This document shows, in pieces, positions 1 through 8,928 of a stretch of DNA of 53,630 nt. The DNA is from Aestuariivirga sp. GTDB lineage: Bacteria > Pseudomonadota > Alphaproteobacteria > Rhizobiales > Aestuariivirgaceae. The position numbers and the translations under genes were made by a program. The DNA lies in contig NZ_JADCDA010000038.1 in the NCBI RefSeq assembly GCF_020252405.1, positions 1 through 53,630 of the forward strand, written 5' to 3'. The notes under the pieces were generated by a model. That model worked only from the letters and a program-made list of their open reading frames with translations. It was not told the DNA's origin and did not search any database. Each line of letters begins with the position of its first letter. Position 1 is the stretch's first letter.

Positions 1-181
1 CCAGGCGGCACAAAGTCATGAACCGAAGCCGGCAAAAGCCACGCCTGATCTACTTCCCACGATCGAAATGTCTTGCTCATAACCCGAGTGAATCAAATTC
101 TATCCCCGCCGTCTAGGCTGTTTTCCAGACAGGCTCCTAGGTGAAAGTAGGAATCGGGCCTATTTCTGTCAAGGCACATTT
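1..181. other. Non-coding left edge
   Basis: I see no convincing gene here. The stretch lies downstream of the minus-strand rmuC gene and is less GC-rich than the rest of the window. No clear hairpin with a T-run is visible, so a terminator for rmuC cannot be placed. Confidence 0.4.
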
Positions 182-1324
182 CTACCCCCGCTCCACCAGC
201 TTCGGCCGCACGATTTCGACGCCGCCTTCGGGCTCCTGCAGTTCGAGGCTCTCGATGCGCGCGCCGCGCTTCGTGATCTTGCCAGCGGAGACGCCGAGTT
301 TTTCGAGGTCGCTTGATGCCGCGCCGAAATGTTTCTGCAGGTCGCCCACCCGCTCCTTCAGGCGGTCGACGTCCTCGAGGAGCTTCGTCACCTCCGCCTT
401 GATGAGCCCGGCCTGCTCGCGCATGCGGACGTCGCGGAAGATCGCCTGCAGCGTCTGGACGAGCAGCATCAGCACATTGGGCGAGGCGAGAATGACGCGG
501 GCGCGGTGGGCCTTCTGGATCACGTCCTCGAACTTCTCGTAGAGCTCGGCATAGACCGACTCGGATGGCACGAACATGATGGCCGTCTCATGCGTCTCGC
601 CGGGCAGGAGATATTTCCCGGCAATGTCCTTGACATGCTTCAGCACATCGCCGCGCAGCCGGGCTTCGGCGTTGCGCAGGTCGTTCTCGCTGCCCGCAGC
701 CTTGAGCGCGTTGAAGGCCTCGAGCGGGAACTTGGCGTCGATCACCAGCTTGATGTCCGAATCGGGAAGCGAGACGAGACAGTCGGGCCGGGTGTTGTTG
801 CTCAAGGAGCCCTGGAAGGCGTATGCATGCGACGGCAGGCCGTCGCGGATGATCGCCTCCATGCGCGCCTGGCCATAGGCGCCGCGCGCCTGCTTGTTGG
901 ACAATATATCCTTGAGGCTCAGCATCTCGCCCGACAGCGCGGCGATGTTCTTCTGCGCCGCGTCGATCACCGCGAGGCGCTCGTGCAGCTGCTTCAGCGA
1001 CTGGCCGGTGCGCTCCGCCTGGTCGGAGAGCCGCTCGTCCAGCGTGGAGACGAGCTGGATTTGCGAGCCCTGCGACTGGTCGACGAGGCTTTTGAGCGCG
1101 CCGGAGAGTTCGGCGATGCGGTATTCGAGCTCCGCGGCGCGGCGCTGGGCAAAGAGCGATTCGGCGAAGCGGTTCGCCTGCGCCCGCCATGACAGCACGA
1201 CGGCCGCGATGAGCAGCAGCAGGGCAAAGATCCCGGCGGCAAGCAGCAGATGAAGGAGGGTGACGGGTGAGCCGCCGGTCTCAAGCAGGGTGCGGTCGAG
1301 GTCCATGGCGGGAGAGTAGCGCAT
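182..1324 (-). CDS. rmuC: DNA recombination protein RmuC
   Basis: RmuC family protein, known from E. coli as limiting recombination at inverted repeats; the family has a nuclease-like core. The 380-residue product has one N-terminal membrane segment (about residues 21-46), a helical, probably coiled-coil stretch (about 50-140), and then the RmuC core with the typical runs LVIDAKFPLEAF, AIMFVPSESVYAEL and ILASPNVLMLLVQTLQ. The length is normal for a short RmuC. An in-frame ATG at 1306 is an alternative start; neither start has a strong ribosome binding site. The gene lies 41 bp downstream of the pip gene on the same strand and may be co-transcribed with it. The family call is firm; the molecular role is taken from homologues. 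Confidence 0.9.
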   Translation of the reverse strand: MRYSPAMDLDRTLLETGGSPVTLLHLLLAAGIFALLLLIAAVVLSWRAQANRFAESLFAQRRAAELEYRIAELSGALKSLVDQSQGSQIQLVSTLDERLSDQAERTGQSLKQLHERLAVIDAAQKNIAALSGEMLSLKDILSNKQARGAYGQARMEAIIRDGLPSHAYAFQGSLSNNTRPDCLVSLPDSDIKLVIDAKFPLEAFNALKAAGSENDLRNAEARLRGDVLKHVKDIAGKYLLPGETHETAIMFVPSESVYAELYEKFEDVIQKAHRARVILASPNVLMLLVQTLQAIFRDVRMREQAGLIKAEVTKLLEDVDRLKERVGDLQKHFGAASSDLEKLGVSAGKITKRGARIESLELQEPEGGVEIVRPKLVERG

Positions 1325-1365
1325 GTTCCACGTGATCGGAACATGCGCCGGTTCAGCTATGCGAC

Positions 1366-2322
1366 TTATGCATGGCGGAAGCGGTTTGTGGCCCGCACCA
1401 GGGCGTCCGCGATGCCGGGCTCGGTCGCGGTGTGGCCGGCGTCCGGCACCATGATGAACTCCGCTTCGGGCCAGGCCTTGTGCAGGTCCCAGGCGGTGGC
1501 GGGCGGTGTCACCACGTCGTAGCGGCCCTGGATGATGACGCCCGGGATGCCGGCCAGCTTGCGGGCATCGGCAATCAGCTGGTCATCCTGCCGGAAGAAG
1601 CCGCCATTGACGAAATAATGGCTCTCGATGCGGGCGAAGGCGATGGCGAAGTGGTCCGAGCCGAATTCCGCCACGCGCTTCGGATCGGGAAGCAGCGAGA
1701 GGGTGGCGCCCTCCCACTGGCTCCAGGCGCGGGCACAGGCAATCTGCTGGGCCTTGTCGGACCCGGTGAGGCGGCTGTGATAGGCAAAGAGCAGGTCGTG
1801 CCGTTCCTCCGGCGGGATGGGGGCGATAAAGCCTTCCCACAGGTCGGGGAACAGCTGGTCCGCCCCTTCCTGGTAGAACCAGCGGATCTCGCTTCTCCGC
1901 AAAGTGAAGATGCCGCGCGTAATGAGTTCCGTCACGCGCTCCGGATGGGTTTCGGCATAGGCCAGCGCCAGGGTGGAGCCCCAGGAGCCGCCCACCACCT
2001 GCCAGCGCCCGATCTTCAGGTGCTGGCGCAGCTTTTCCATGTCGGCGACGAGATCCCATGTGGTGTTCTCCGCCAGTTCGGCATGGGGCGTGGACTGGCC
2101 GCAGCCGCGCTGGTCGAAGAGGATGATGCGGTAGGCCTTTGGGTCATGGCTCTGGCGCAGAAAAGGCGAAATGCCGCCGCCCGGGCCGCCGTGCAGCACC
2201 ACAGCGGGCTTGCCGCCCGGGTTTCCGCATTCCTCGAAATAAATCTCATGAAGCTTCGAGACCCGCAGCCGGCCGCGGTTGAAGGGCTGGAGGTCGGGAT
2301 AGAATGTAAGGCGTTCACTCAT
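1366..2322 (-). CDS. pip: Prolyl iminopeptidase (alpha/beta hydrolase, S33)
   Basis: Cytoplasmic serine peptidase that removes N-terminal proline from peptides. The 318-residue product has the S33 hallmarks: oxyanion region HGGPGGG (about 44-50), nucleophile elbow GGSWGS with Ser113, then the acid in GRYDVVTPP and the catalytic His in the DAGH motif near the C-terminus. The length matches the bacterial monomeric Pip family. A GGGGA ribosome binding site precedes the ATG. It is transcribed away from mscL across a 109-bp divergent gap. Related S33 hydrolases exist, but the combination of motifs fits Pip well. Confidence 0.93.
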   Translation of the reverse strand: MSERLTFYPDLQPFNRGRLRVSKLHEIYFEECGNPGGKPAVVLHGGPGGGISPFLRQSHDPKAYRIILFDQRGCGQSTPHAELAENTTWDLVADMEKLRQHLKIGRWQVVGGSWGSTLALAYAETHPERVTELITRGIFTLRRSEIRWFYQEGADQLFPDLWEGFIAPIPPEERHDLLFAYHSRLTGSDKAQQIACARAWSQWEGATLSLLPDPKRVAEFGSDHFAIAFARIESHYFVNGGFFRQDDQLIADARKLAGIPGVIIQGRYDVVTPPATAWDLHKAWPEAEFIMVPDAGHTATEPGIADALVRATNRFRHA

Positions 2323-2431
2323 CTGATTCGCGGTCCCCTGGGTGATGCGTGGTTGATTTTGCCAGCATCATCAGGATAATGGCAGACACGATCAACACCG
2401 GGATGAAAAACCGGCAAACAGGGGGTACCAC

Positions 2432-2875
2432 ATGGCAGGCGATACGGTGCGCAAGGAATGGAATGACTTCAAGTCCTTCGCCCTCAAGGGAAATGCTTTC
2501 GACCTCGCGGTCGGCGTGATTATCGGCGCGGCTTTCGGGCGCATTGTCGATGGCGTCGTGAACCTGCTGGTCATGCCGCTCATCGGTGCGCTCACCGGCG
2601 GGCTCAATTTCGATTCCTACTTTCTGCCGCTCTCCGCCAGCGTGACCTCGCCGGTGCTGGCCGAGGCGCAGAAGCAGGGCGCGGTCCTCGCTTATGGCGC
2701 CTTCATCACGGTTGTCATCAACTTCCTGCTCGTGGCCTTCGTGCTGTTCCAGCTGGTCAAGATTTCGAACCGGCTGAAACGCGACGAGCCCGCGCCGCCG
2801 CCCGCCCCGCCGAGCAAATCGGAAGAGTTGCTCGCCGAAATCCGCGATGCGCTGAAGGCGAAGAACCCCGCCTGA
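2432..2875 (+). CDS. mscL: Large-conductance mechanosensitive channel MscL
   Basis: Homopentameric inner-membrane channel that opens under membrane tension and releases solutes during hypo-osmotic shock. The 147-residue protein has the N-terminal amphipathic helix and the conserved TM1 run around residues 18-45 (GNAFDLAVGVIIGAAFGRIV). A periplasmic loop follows, then TM2 (about 85-110) and a charged C-terminal helix preceded by a short proline-rich linker (about 120-130). Length and layout are standard for the family. The gene appears to be monocistronic. Confidence 0.96.
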   Translation: MAGDTVRKEWNDFKSFALKGNAFDLAVGVIIGAAFGRIVDGVVNLLVMPLIGALTGGLNFDSYFLPLSASVTSPVLAEAQKQGAVLAYGAFITVVINFLLVAFVLFQLVKISNRLKRDEPAPPPAPPSKSEELLAEIRDALKAKNPA

Positions 2876-2898
2876 CGCAGGTCAGCGATGCAATGGCA

Positions 2899-2924
2899 CG
2901 CCGGGGTTGCTGGACACTCCGGCG
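2899..2924 (+). terminator. Hairpin after mscL, possible terminator
   Basis: CGCCGG at 2899-2904 pairs with CCGGCG at 2919-2924, extendable by about two weaker pairs. It lies 24 bp past the mscL stop and just before the next gene. There is only a weak T-rich tail, so termination is uncertain. Confidence 0.3.
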
Positions 2925-2944
2925 CGCTTGCTTAAGCTCCGGGC

Positions 2945-4138
2945 ATGATCGATCAACAGTTTCTGGCGGCGCTGACGCCGCAGGCCCGCGACGAGCCCGA
3001 CAGCGGCATCGTCAAGGCCGCCATGCATGGCTTCACCGTGCCCGGTGTCATTGCGCTGTGGGCAGGCGAGGGCAACCAGCCGACGCCGGAGGCCTTCGCG
3101 CGCCCCGCCGCGGAAGCGCTGCTCAATGGCGAGACCTTCTACACCTGGCAGCGCGGCATCCCCGAACTGCGGGACGCACTGGCGCGCTATCACACGCGCC
3201 ATTTCGGCCGCCGCTTCGACCACGAGAATTTTTTCGTAACTTCGGGCGGCATGCATGCCATCCAGACCGTCGTGCAGCTGATCGCGGGCGAGGGTGACGA
3301 GATCGTCTTGCCGGCACCCGCCTGGCCCAACTATGCCGGCGTGCTGCGCATCTCCGGCGCGAAGCCGGTCGAGGTGCAAATGCAGTTCGCCAACGGCAGA
3401 TGGACGCTCGATCTCGACCGGCTGTTCGATGCGGTGACGCCGCGCACCAGGGCGATCGCGCTCAATTCGCCGTCAAACCCGGTGGGCTGGACGGCGACGC
3501 GCGACGAACTCGTCGCGGTGCGCGATTTCTGCCGCAAGCGCGGCTTGTGGATCCTCGGCGACGAGGTCTATACGCGCTTCTATTACGGCGAGAATGGCGA
3601 GACGCGCGCGCCCTCCTTCCTCGACATCTGCGGGGACGGGGAACGGCTGCTTCTGGCCAACACCTTCTCCAAGAACTGGGCGATGACCGGCTGGCGCGTG
3701 GGCTGGCTGCAGGCGCCCAAGGCGCTGGGACCGGCGATCGAGCGCATCGTGCAGGTCTCCTCCTCCGGCACGCCGGCCTTCCTGCAGCGCGGCTGTGTGG
3801 CGGCCCTCGACCATGGCGATGGCTTCATCGAACGTCAGGTGCTGATGGCAAGGCACCGCCGCGACCTCACGGTGCTGGCATTGAAGGAACTGCCGGGCCT
3901 GCAGTTCGAGGTGCCGCAGGGCGCCTTCTACCTGTTCTTCGGCATTGCGGGCATGACCGACTCGGCTGCTGCCGTGCGCCGCCTGATCGACGAGGCCAAG
4001 GTCGGCTTCGCCCCCGGCAGCGCCTTCGGAGCGGGCGGCGAGGGGCATTTGCGCATGTGTTATCTGAAGGACCTTGGCCCCCTCGAAGAGGCGCTGAGCC
4101 GCTTCGTCGACTGGATGCGCAAGAACCGGCCGGTTTGA
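2945..4138 (+). CDS. Class I/II PLP-dependent aminotransferase
   Basis: Fold-type I aminotransferase of the aspartate/aromatic group. The 397-residue product has the substrate-loop motif PSNPVGW (about 176-182), the pyridine-N-binding Asp in GDEVYTRF (Asp206), and the Schiff-base lysine in NTFSKNWAMTGWR (Lys243), followed by the phosphate-binding Arg. The C-terminal small domain is complete and ends in an RMCY-containing strand. The amino donor cannot be named from sequence. The gene stands alone between mscL and a 505-bp non-coding stretch, so context gives no substrate. The ATG start has only a weak ribosome binding site. Confidence 0.88.
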   Translation: MIDQQFLAALTPQARDEPDSGIVKAAMHGFTVPGVIALWAGEGNQPTPEAFARPAAEALLNGETFYTWQRGIPELRDALARYHTRHFGRRFDHENFFVTSGGMHAIQTVVQLIAGEGDEIVLPAPAWPNYAGVLRISGAKPVEVQMQFANGRWTLDLDRLFDAVTPRTRAIALNSPSNPVGWTATRDELVAVRDFCRKRGLWILGDEVYTRFYYGENGETRAPSFLDICGDGERLLLANTFSKNWAMTGWRVGWLQAPKALGPAIERIVQVSSSGTPAFLQRGCVAALDHGDGFIERQVLMARHRRDLTVLALKELPGLQFEVPQGAFYLFFGIAGMTDSAAAVRRLIDEAKVGFAPGSAFGAGGEGHLRMCYLKDLGPLEEALSRFVDWMRKNRPV

Positions 4139-4643
4139 CCGCCCTCCCGATGTGACTGCCAAAAAGACAGGCGCTGCGCTGCACAATGAGGGGGCAGTGC
4201 CGCAGTCCGCAATATATGCTAGATACATCTTTCTCAGAATTGATGAATATATTTCAATGGTTTGACGGGAGCTATCCTGTCCGCTCCGGTCTGGCATTGC
4301 TCTTGCTGATCATACTTCGGCGCAAACGTCTTTCTTGGGTCCTCCCATTCTCAAGCGAAGAGCACTCGTGGCGTCCCGGCTTGAGGCCGGCTCGGGGGTG
4401 GACAGCTGCTGGTTGCTGCCGTTCACCCTTCTTTTTTACGCCAGATCATAAGCTTGAGCATGATCTTGTCGCAAAAGTGGGTTCCGCCTTTGCGGATCAT
4501 GCTCTGGGCGCTTGTTCCGGAGCGAAGGCTTTCTATATGCATGAGCGATGCGTCCGGGCCCCTCTGGCAGCCCCACTGGCTGCGATGTCGGACTATTCCA
4601 CCTTGAAGGCGCCTCCTGCGCCCCAATCTGGGAGATGAACGCA
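4139..4643. other. 505-bp intergenic region with an AT-rich pocket and a palindromic repeat
   Basis: I see no credible gene. The open frames here lack family-like sequence and ribosome binding sites. About 4200-4310 is markedly AT-rich for this genome. The right half contains the dispersed palindrome at 4458-4502. Promoter elements for the DUF4112 gene are probably in this region, but I cannot place hexamers with confidence. Confidence 0.5.
4458..4502. repeat. Dispersed 45-bp palindromic repeat, copy A
   Basis: This 45-bp element matches the reverse complement of 14027-14071 at 41 of 45 positions. The core is an imperfect palindrome built on CGCAAAAGTGGGTTCCGCC and its partner, flanked by GCATGATC-type ends. 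Elements of this look are widespread in intergenic DNA of Hyphomicrobiales. Confidence 0.75.
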
Positions 4644-5015
4644 ATGACCAGCCCCTCGATCACCATCGATCTGACCCCGCAAGGAACCATGGAGCGCCTC
4701 CAGTGGCTCGCCTGGTTCTCCGACTCCGCCATTCGCATTCCCGGCACCTCGCGCAGGATGGGCGCCGACGGCCTGCTGAGCCTCGTGCCCGGCGTGGGCA
4801 CACTGGCCGGCACCGGCATCTCGCTTTACATATTTGGCGAAGCGCTGCGCCACGGCGCGCCCAAGCGCCTGCTCACGCGCATGGGCCTCAACATTGCGGC
4901 GGACACGGCGGTGGGCGCCATTCCCGTTGCCGGCGTCCTGTTCGACATGGCCTTCAAGGCCAATCAGCGCAATCTCAACCTGCTGCGGCAGCACCTTTCG
5001 GAGACGCATCGATGA
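4644..5015 (+). CDS. DUF4112 domain-containing protein
   Basis: A 123-residue protein of the DUF4112 family; function unknown. It has the family's central hydrophobic region, ADGLLSLVPGVGTLAGTGISLYIF (positions about 35-60), and the second motif AVGAIPVAGVLFDMAFKANQRNLNLL near the C-terminus, which suggests association with the membrane. I chose the ATG at 4644 because GGGAG at 4630-4634 is 9 bp upstream; the ATG at 4635 directly abuts that site and is less likely. The stop overlaps the next gene's start (ATGA), so the two are probably translated together. Confidence 0.8.
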   Translation: MTSPSITIDLTPQGTMERLQWLAWFSDSAIRIPGTSRRMGADGLLSLVPGVGTLAGTGISLYIFGEALRHGAPKRLLTRMGLNIAADTAVGAIPVAGVLFDMAFKANQRNLNLLRQHLSETHR

Positions 5016-5305
5016 AAACGCTCGTCTGGATTATCACCCTTGCGGTGATCGCACTTTGGTCGCTCGTGGCCTGGATAACCCATGGCCTGGTCGGCGTGGC
5101 CGGTGGCCTCGTCGCCAGCAATGCCGACATCATCCCGGCCGATCCCATTCTCATCGAATGGGCCTCATGGCTTGCCTCTGCCGGAACGGGCGTGGGCGAG
5201 TGGCTGGTCGTGGCGGTGTGGGGCCTCGTTTCGCTGGTGCTGGTGGCGCTGGGCTTCGTCGCGACAAAGCTGCTGCCGCGTCTCACACCGCGCGCCAGGG
5301 CGTGA
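5012..5305 (+). CDS. Small two-segment membrane protein
   Basis: A 97-residue product with two strong hydrophobic segments (about 3-25 and 62-88) and a short positively charged tail (PRLTPRARA). It starts in an ATGA overlap with the DUF4112 gene, which argues for a functional pair. I do not recognise a named family. The translational coupling suggests both act at the inner membrane, but no function can be assigned. Confidence 0.65.
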   Translation: MKTLVWIITLAVIALWSLVAWITHGLVGVAGGLVASNADIIPADPILIEWASWLASAGTGVGEWLVVAVWGLVSLVLVALGFVATKLLPRLTPRARA

Positions 5306-5382
5306 CGGCGGAAACGCCGCCGATCGCGAACTGCACGGCAAGCGCCGCGGGGTGCGCCGCACGGCCGGTGACGCCCACGGGC

Positions 5383-6936
5383 TCAGTTCACCGTGTCTGG
5401 CAGCACGCCCTCGCGCCGCGCGATGAAATCGCGCAGGCCCTCGGCGACGGCCTCGTCCATCTTCGGCGGCTCGTAGGCCTCAAGCATCTGGCGCGCCTTC
5501 TCCCGGCCGCGCGCCGCATGATCCCGGGAACCCTCGGCCGACCACTGTTCGAAGCTGTTGAAGTCCATGATGGAGGGGCTGAAGAAGGCCTTCTCGAAAT
5601 GTTCGAGCGTGTGCTGCGTGCCGAGGAAGTGGCCCTGCGGTCCCACCTCGCGCACCGCGGCCATGGCCTCCTTGAAGTCCGCGAAGGAGACACCGCCGGC
5701 ATATTTGTACCAGCCCACCAGTTGCTCGGCATCGGTGACGAATTTCGAATAGTCGCAGCACAGCCCGGCCTCCAGCCAGCCCGCCACGTGCCAGATGTAG
5801 TTGGCGCCCGACAGGATCGCCGCATGCATCAGCATGTTCGATTCATAGCCTGCCTGAGCATCGTTGAGTTTCGAGCCCACGTGGAAGCCCGACGTGCGCC
5901 ACGGCAGCTTGTACTTCCGGGCGAGCTGGCCCATCAGATACATCATCTGAGCCGCTTCCGGCGTGCCGCCCATGGGGGCGCCCGACTTCATGTCCACCGC
6001 CACCATGAACTGGCCGTAGATGACGGGAGAGCCCGCGCGGATCAGCTGGGTGAAGGCCACGCCCGCCAGCGCCTCGGCATTGACCTGCGCCACCGCACCC
6101 ACCGCGGAGGCCGGCGTGGATGCTCCGCACAGCGCGAAGGGCGCGCAGATGACGGGCTGGTTATGCGCGGCATAGACCTTCATCGCATCGAGCATGGTCG
6201 CGTCCCACACCAGCGGCGAATTGCAGTTGGTGATCGAGACGACGACCGTATTGTCCTTCACGTAATCCTCGCCGAACACGATGCCGGACATCTTCATCAC
6301 GTCCTCGGCGCGCTCCTTCGAGGTGACGATGCCCATGAAGGGCTTGTCGGAATAGGCGAGCGCCGAGTGGATGATGTGCAGGTGGCGCTTGGGCACCGGA
6401 ATCTCCATCGGCTCGACGCAGATCGAGCTGGATGAGTGCAGCGCCGGCAGCATGTGGGCGAGCTTGTGGAAGTTGTTGAGGTCCTCAAGCGAGCCATAGC
6501 GGCGCAGGTTGTCGAGGTCGCGCACGTAAGGCGCGCCATACATGGGAACGAAGACGCTGTTGCGGCCGCCGATCCGCACCGTCCGCTCCGGGTTGCGGGC
6601 ATTGAGCGTGAATTCCTCCGGCGCCCGGGCGATGAGGCTCATCAGCAGCGCGCGGTCGATGCGGACGCGCGTGCCGGCAACGTTGGCGCCCGCCGCCTTC
6701 CAGAGCGCGACCGCCGCGTCATCGCGGAATTCGCAGCCCACCTCCTCGAGAATCTTGAGGGATTCTTCGTGGATCAGCTCCACCGCCTCGCCGGGCACGA
6801 GGTTGTAGACCGGGATGTTGCGCACCAGTGTGGGAAAAGAGGCCATGGGGGCGGCGCGCAGCGCCCGGCGCCCATCGCGCCCGCCGCTGCGGCGTGCGGC
6901 GGATGGGGCCGGTGCGGTGGTGCTGGCGTCGGTCAT
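5383..6936 (-). CDS. MttB-family methyltransferase (non-pyrrolysine type)
   Basis: A 517-residue member of the trimethylamine:corrinoid methyltransferase superfamily. It is recognisable over its full length, with landmarks PVYNLVPGEAVELIHEESLKILEEVG near the N-terminus, GAPYVRDLDNLRRYGSLEDL, SITNCNSPLVWD and the barrel segment TSGFHVGSKLNDAQAGYESNMLM. No in-frame TAG occurs in the gene, so it is not a pyrrolysine-containing MttB. It belongs with the family branch that includes glycine betaine methyltransferase MtgB and related quaternary-amine enzymes. I chose the ATG at 6936 because AGGAG lies 7 bp upstream. No corrinoid protein gene is in the window, so a B12 partner must be elsewhere or the enzyme works differently. 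A permease operon diverges from it, which suggests uptake of its substrate. Confidence 0.85.
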   Translation of the reverse strand: MTDASTTAPAPSAARRSGGRDGRRALRAAPMASFPTLVRNIPVYNLVPGEAVELIHEESLKILEEVGCEFRDDAAVALWKAAGANVAGTRVRIDRALLMSLIARAPEEFTLNARNPERTVRIGGRNSVFVPMYGAPYVRDLDNLRRYGSLEDLNNFHKLAHMLPALHSSSSICVEPMEIPVPKRHLHIIHSALAYSDKPFMGIVTSKERAEDVMKMSGIVFGEDYVKDNTVVVSITNCNSPLVWDATMLDAMKVYAAHNQPVICAPFALCGASTPASAVGAVAQVNAEALAGVAFTQLIRAGSPVIYGQFMVAVDMKSGAPMGGTPEAAQMMYLMGQLARKYKLPWRTSGFHVGSKLNDAQAGYESNMLMHAAILSGANYIWHVAGWLEAGLCCDYSKFVTDAEQLVGWYKYAGGVSFADFKEAMAAVREVGPQGHFLGTQHTLEHFEKAFFSPSIMDFNSFEQWSAEGSRDHAARGREKARQMLEAYEPPKMDEAVAEGLRDFIARREGVLPDTVN

Positions 6937-7282
6937 TGTCAATCTCCTGCTGGGCCGGACCTCGCATGGCCAGGGCGGCGGCGAGCAGCCATCTTGGCGG
7001 CAGCGCGCGCGATAAGCGAGGGCAAATCATCGTGGCGGAGGATCATGGCGCCAGATTAGGCCCACGGTTGACGTCGGGAAAGCGCATTCGATGGGCCAGT
7101 GCACGGCTGAGGAGCCTGCAACCAGATGCCTTCGATCAATTACGGATCGTTGACCGATTGTAAATTCCGTTACAGAATGCCCATCGGGGAAGAGGGGTTC
7201 GTCGGCCCGGGCTGGCGGTTCCAAACACACCAAACACAATAATCGCGCCAGTTTGCCCCAATGGCGTGGGGGAGATGCTTCT
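6937..7282. other. Divergent intergenic region between mttB-like gene and permease operon
   Basis: This 346-bp stretch separates two divergent transcription units and should hold both promoters. A plus-strand promoter candidate lies at 7150-7178. A perfect tandem duplication of the 9-mer CCAAACACA lies at 7221-7229 and 7230-7238, about 50 bp before the permease start, and could be a regulator site. I see no gene. Confidence 0.45.
7150..7178 (+). promoter_or_regulatory. Candidate sigma-70 promoter for the permease operon
   Basis: TTGACC at 7150-7155 and CAGAAT at 7173-7178 are separated by 17 bp, in the most AT-rich part of the divergent gap and about 105 bp before the permease ATG. The hexamers match the consensus at 5 of 6 and 4 of 6 positions. 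No mapping data support this. Confidence 0.35.
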
Positions 7283-8926
7283 ATGGCCGAACACCATAAT
7301 CATATCACGGAGGACGAGAAGGTCCTCCACTCCATGGGCTATGCGCAGGAGCTGTCGCGGCGCATGGGACCCTTCCAGAGCTTCGCCATCTCGTTCTCGA
7401 TCATCTGCATCATCTCGGGCGGGCTTGCCTCCTTCCCGATCGCCATGTCGACGGTCGGCCCCTGGACGGCGACCATCTGCTGGGTCCTCGGCGGCGTCTA
7501 TGCGCTGATCGTGGCCGCCTCGCTTGGCCAGATCGCCTCGGCCTATCCGACGGCAGGCTCGCTTTAGCACTGGTCGTCGATCCTCGGCGGCAAGTTCTGG
7601 GGCTGGCTCACGGCCTCCACCAATCTGCTTGGCCTGCTCTTCGTCATCCCGGCGGTGAACGTCATTCTCTACACCTTCATCCGCGACCTGTTCTTCTCGG
7701 GCATGCTGGGATGGGACGTCTCGACCTGGACCAGCAACACCATGTTCATCTGGATCGCCGGCATCACCGTGGCGCAGTGCCTGCTGAACCACTTCGGCAT
7801 CCGGCTCACCACGATCCTGACGGACTTCTCGGGCTACCTGATCTTCGCCGTCACCATCGTGCTCGTGATCCTGCTGTTCATGCATGTGCCGAGCTTCGAC
7901 CTGGGCCACGCCTTCGCCTTCGTCAACAAGACGGGCGAAGCGGGCGGCAGCGTGGCGCCGCCCCATGGCATCTTCATCGCGGTGCTGATGGGCTTCCTCT
8001 ATCCGCTCTTCACCATCACCGGCTTCGACGCCTCGGCGCACACTTCGGAAGAGACCGTCAATGCGCAGAACACCGTGCACAAGGGCATGCTCACCTCGGT
8101 GTTCTGGTCGCTTGTCTTCGGCTTTGCCCTGGCGCTCGGCATGGTCATGGCGTTGCCCGCCGTCTACACCACCCTGGCGGCGGACCCGAACCAGACCATG
8201 GTGCCGAAGGAGATCATGGACCAGCTCGCCGCCATTCCCGGAGGACCAACGCCCGCCGACATGGCGATCCTCGGCTGGAGCTCCTTCTCGGTGCTGTTCA
8301 ACACGCTGATCATGCCGAGCTTCCTCGGCAAGCTCTGCGCCATCGGCATCATCCTCGCCAACTTCTTCTGCGCGCTGTCGGGCCTCACCTCGACGTCGCG
8401 CATGATCTATGCCTTCGCGCGTGACCGCGGCCTGCCGTCTCAGCTCGCCCACGTCAGCAAGAGCTACCGCACGCCCACGGCGGCGATCTGGTCCACCGGC
8501 ATCGTGACCGTCCTGCTGGTGGTGATCACCACGCCGCTCAACGCCTTCGCGGCGCTGTCGACGGGCTGCGCCATGTATCTCTACATGTCCTATGGCATGC
8601 CGGTCATTGCCGGCCTGATGGCGGAAGGCAAGACCTGGACGACCTACGGCAAGTTCCGCCTGGGCGGGCTGTCGAAGGTCTTCGCGATCATCGTGATCAT
8701 CGGCACCATCGGCGTCATCATCGGCGGCCACGCCTTCGTGCCGTCGGTCACCGGCGACACCTTCGTGCCGGGGCTGATCTACTACACCGTCGCCTTCTAC
8801 GGCCTGCTGATCATCGCCTGGTTCGCCTTCGAAGGCCGCCGCTTCAAGGGCCCGCCGATGGGTGACGAAATCGCCCGCCGCCAGGCCGAGATCGCCGAGG
8901 CCGAGGCAGCCCTCGGGGGCCGCTGA
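7283..8926 (+). pseudogene. APC-family amino acid/amine permease with an in-frame amber codon
   Basis: A full-length APC-superfamily permease (547 residues if read through), of the GABA/choline permease-like group. The N-terminal motif EDEKVLHSMGYAQELSRRMGPFQSFAISFSIICI and about 12 hydrophobic segments are present. Codon 95 is TAG (7565-7567), and the frame is open on both sides. The context reads PTAGSL-stop-HWSSILGGKFWGW. Related permeases have Tyr here (AGxLYHW), so one change of TAC or TAT to TAG explains it. No frameshift is involved. GGGGAG lies about 9 bp before the ATG. The gene heads an operon with the SDR, two FAD enzymes and a kinase. It may be a recent nonsense allele, a sequencing error, or rely on amber suppression; without read-through only the first two or three segments would be made. 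Confidence 0.85.
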
Positions 8927-8928
8927 TT

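Noticed and set aside
141..542. 133-codon plus-strand frame at the left edge
   Set aside because: Ser/Arg-rich shadow of rmuC.
4186..4638. 150-codon plus-strand frame before the DUF4112 gene
   Set aside because: No ribosome binding site, no recognisable motif, crosses the palindromic repeat.
7565..7567. Pyrrolysine codon in the permease
   Set aside because: The conserved residue is Tyr, no pyl genes are visible in the window, and the adjacent MttB homologue itself has no TAG. Pyrrolysine is not known in such permeases.
7136..8731. 531-codon minus-strand frame over the permease
   Set aside because: Composition rich in Asp, His and Arg with no family match; it is the shadow of the permease.
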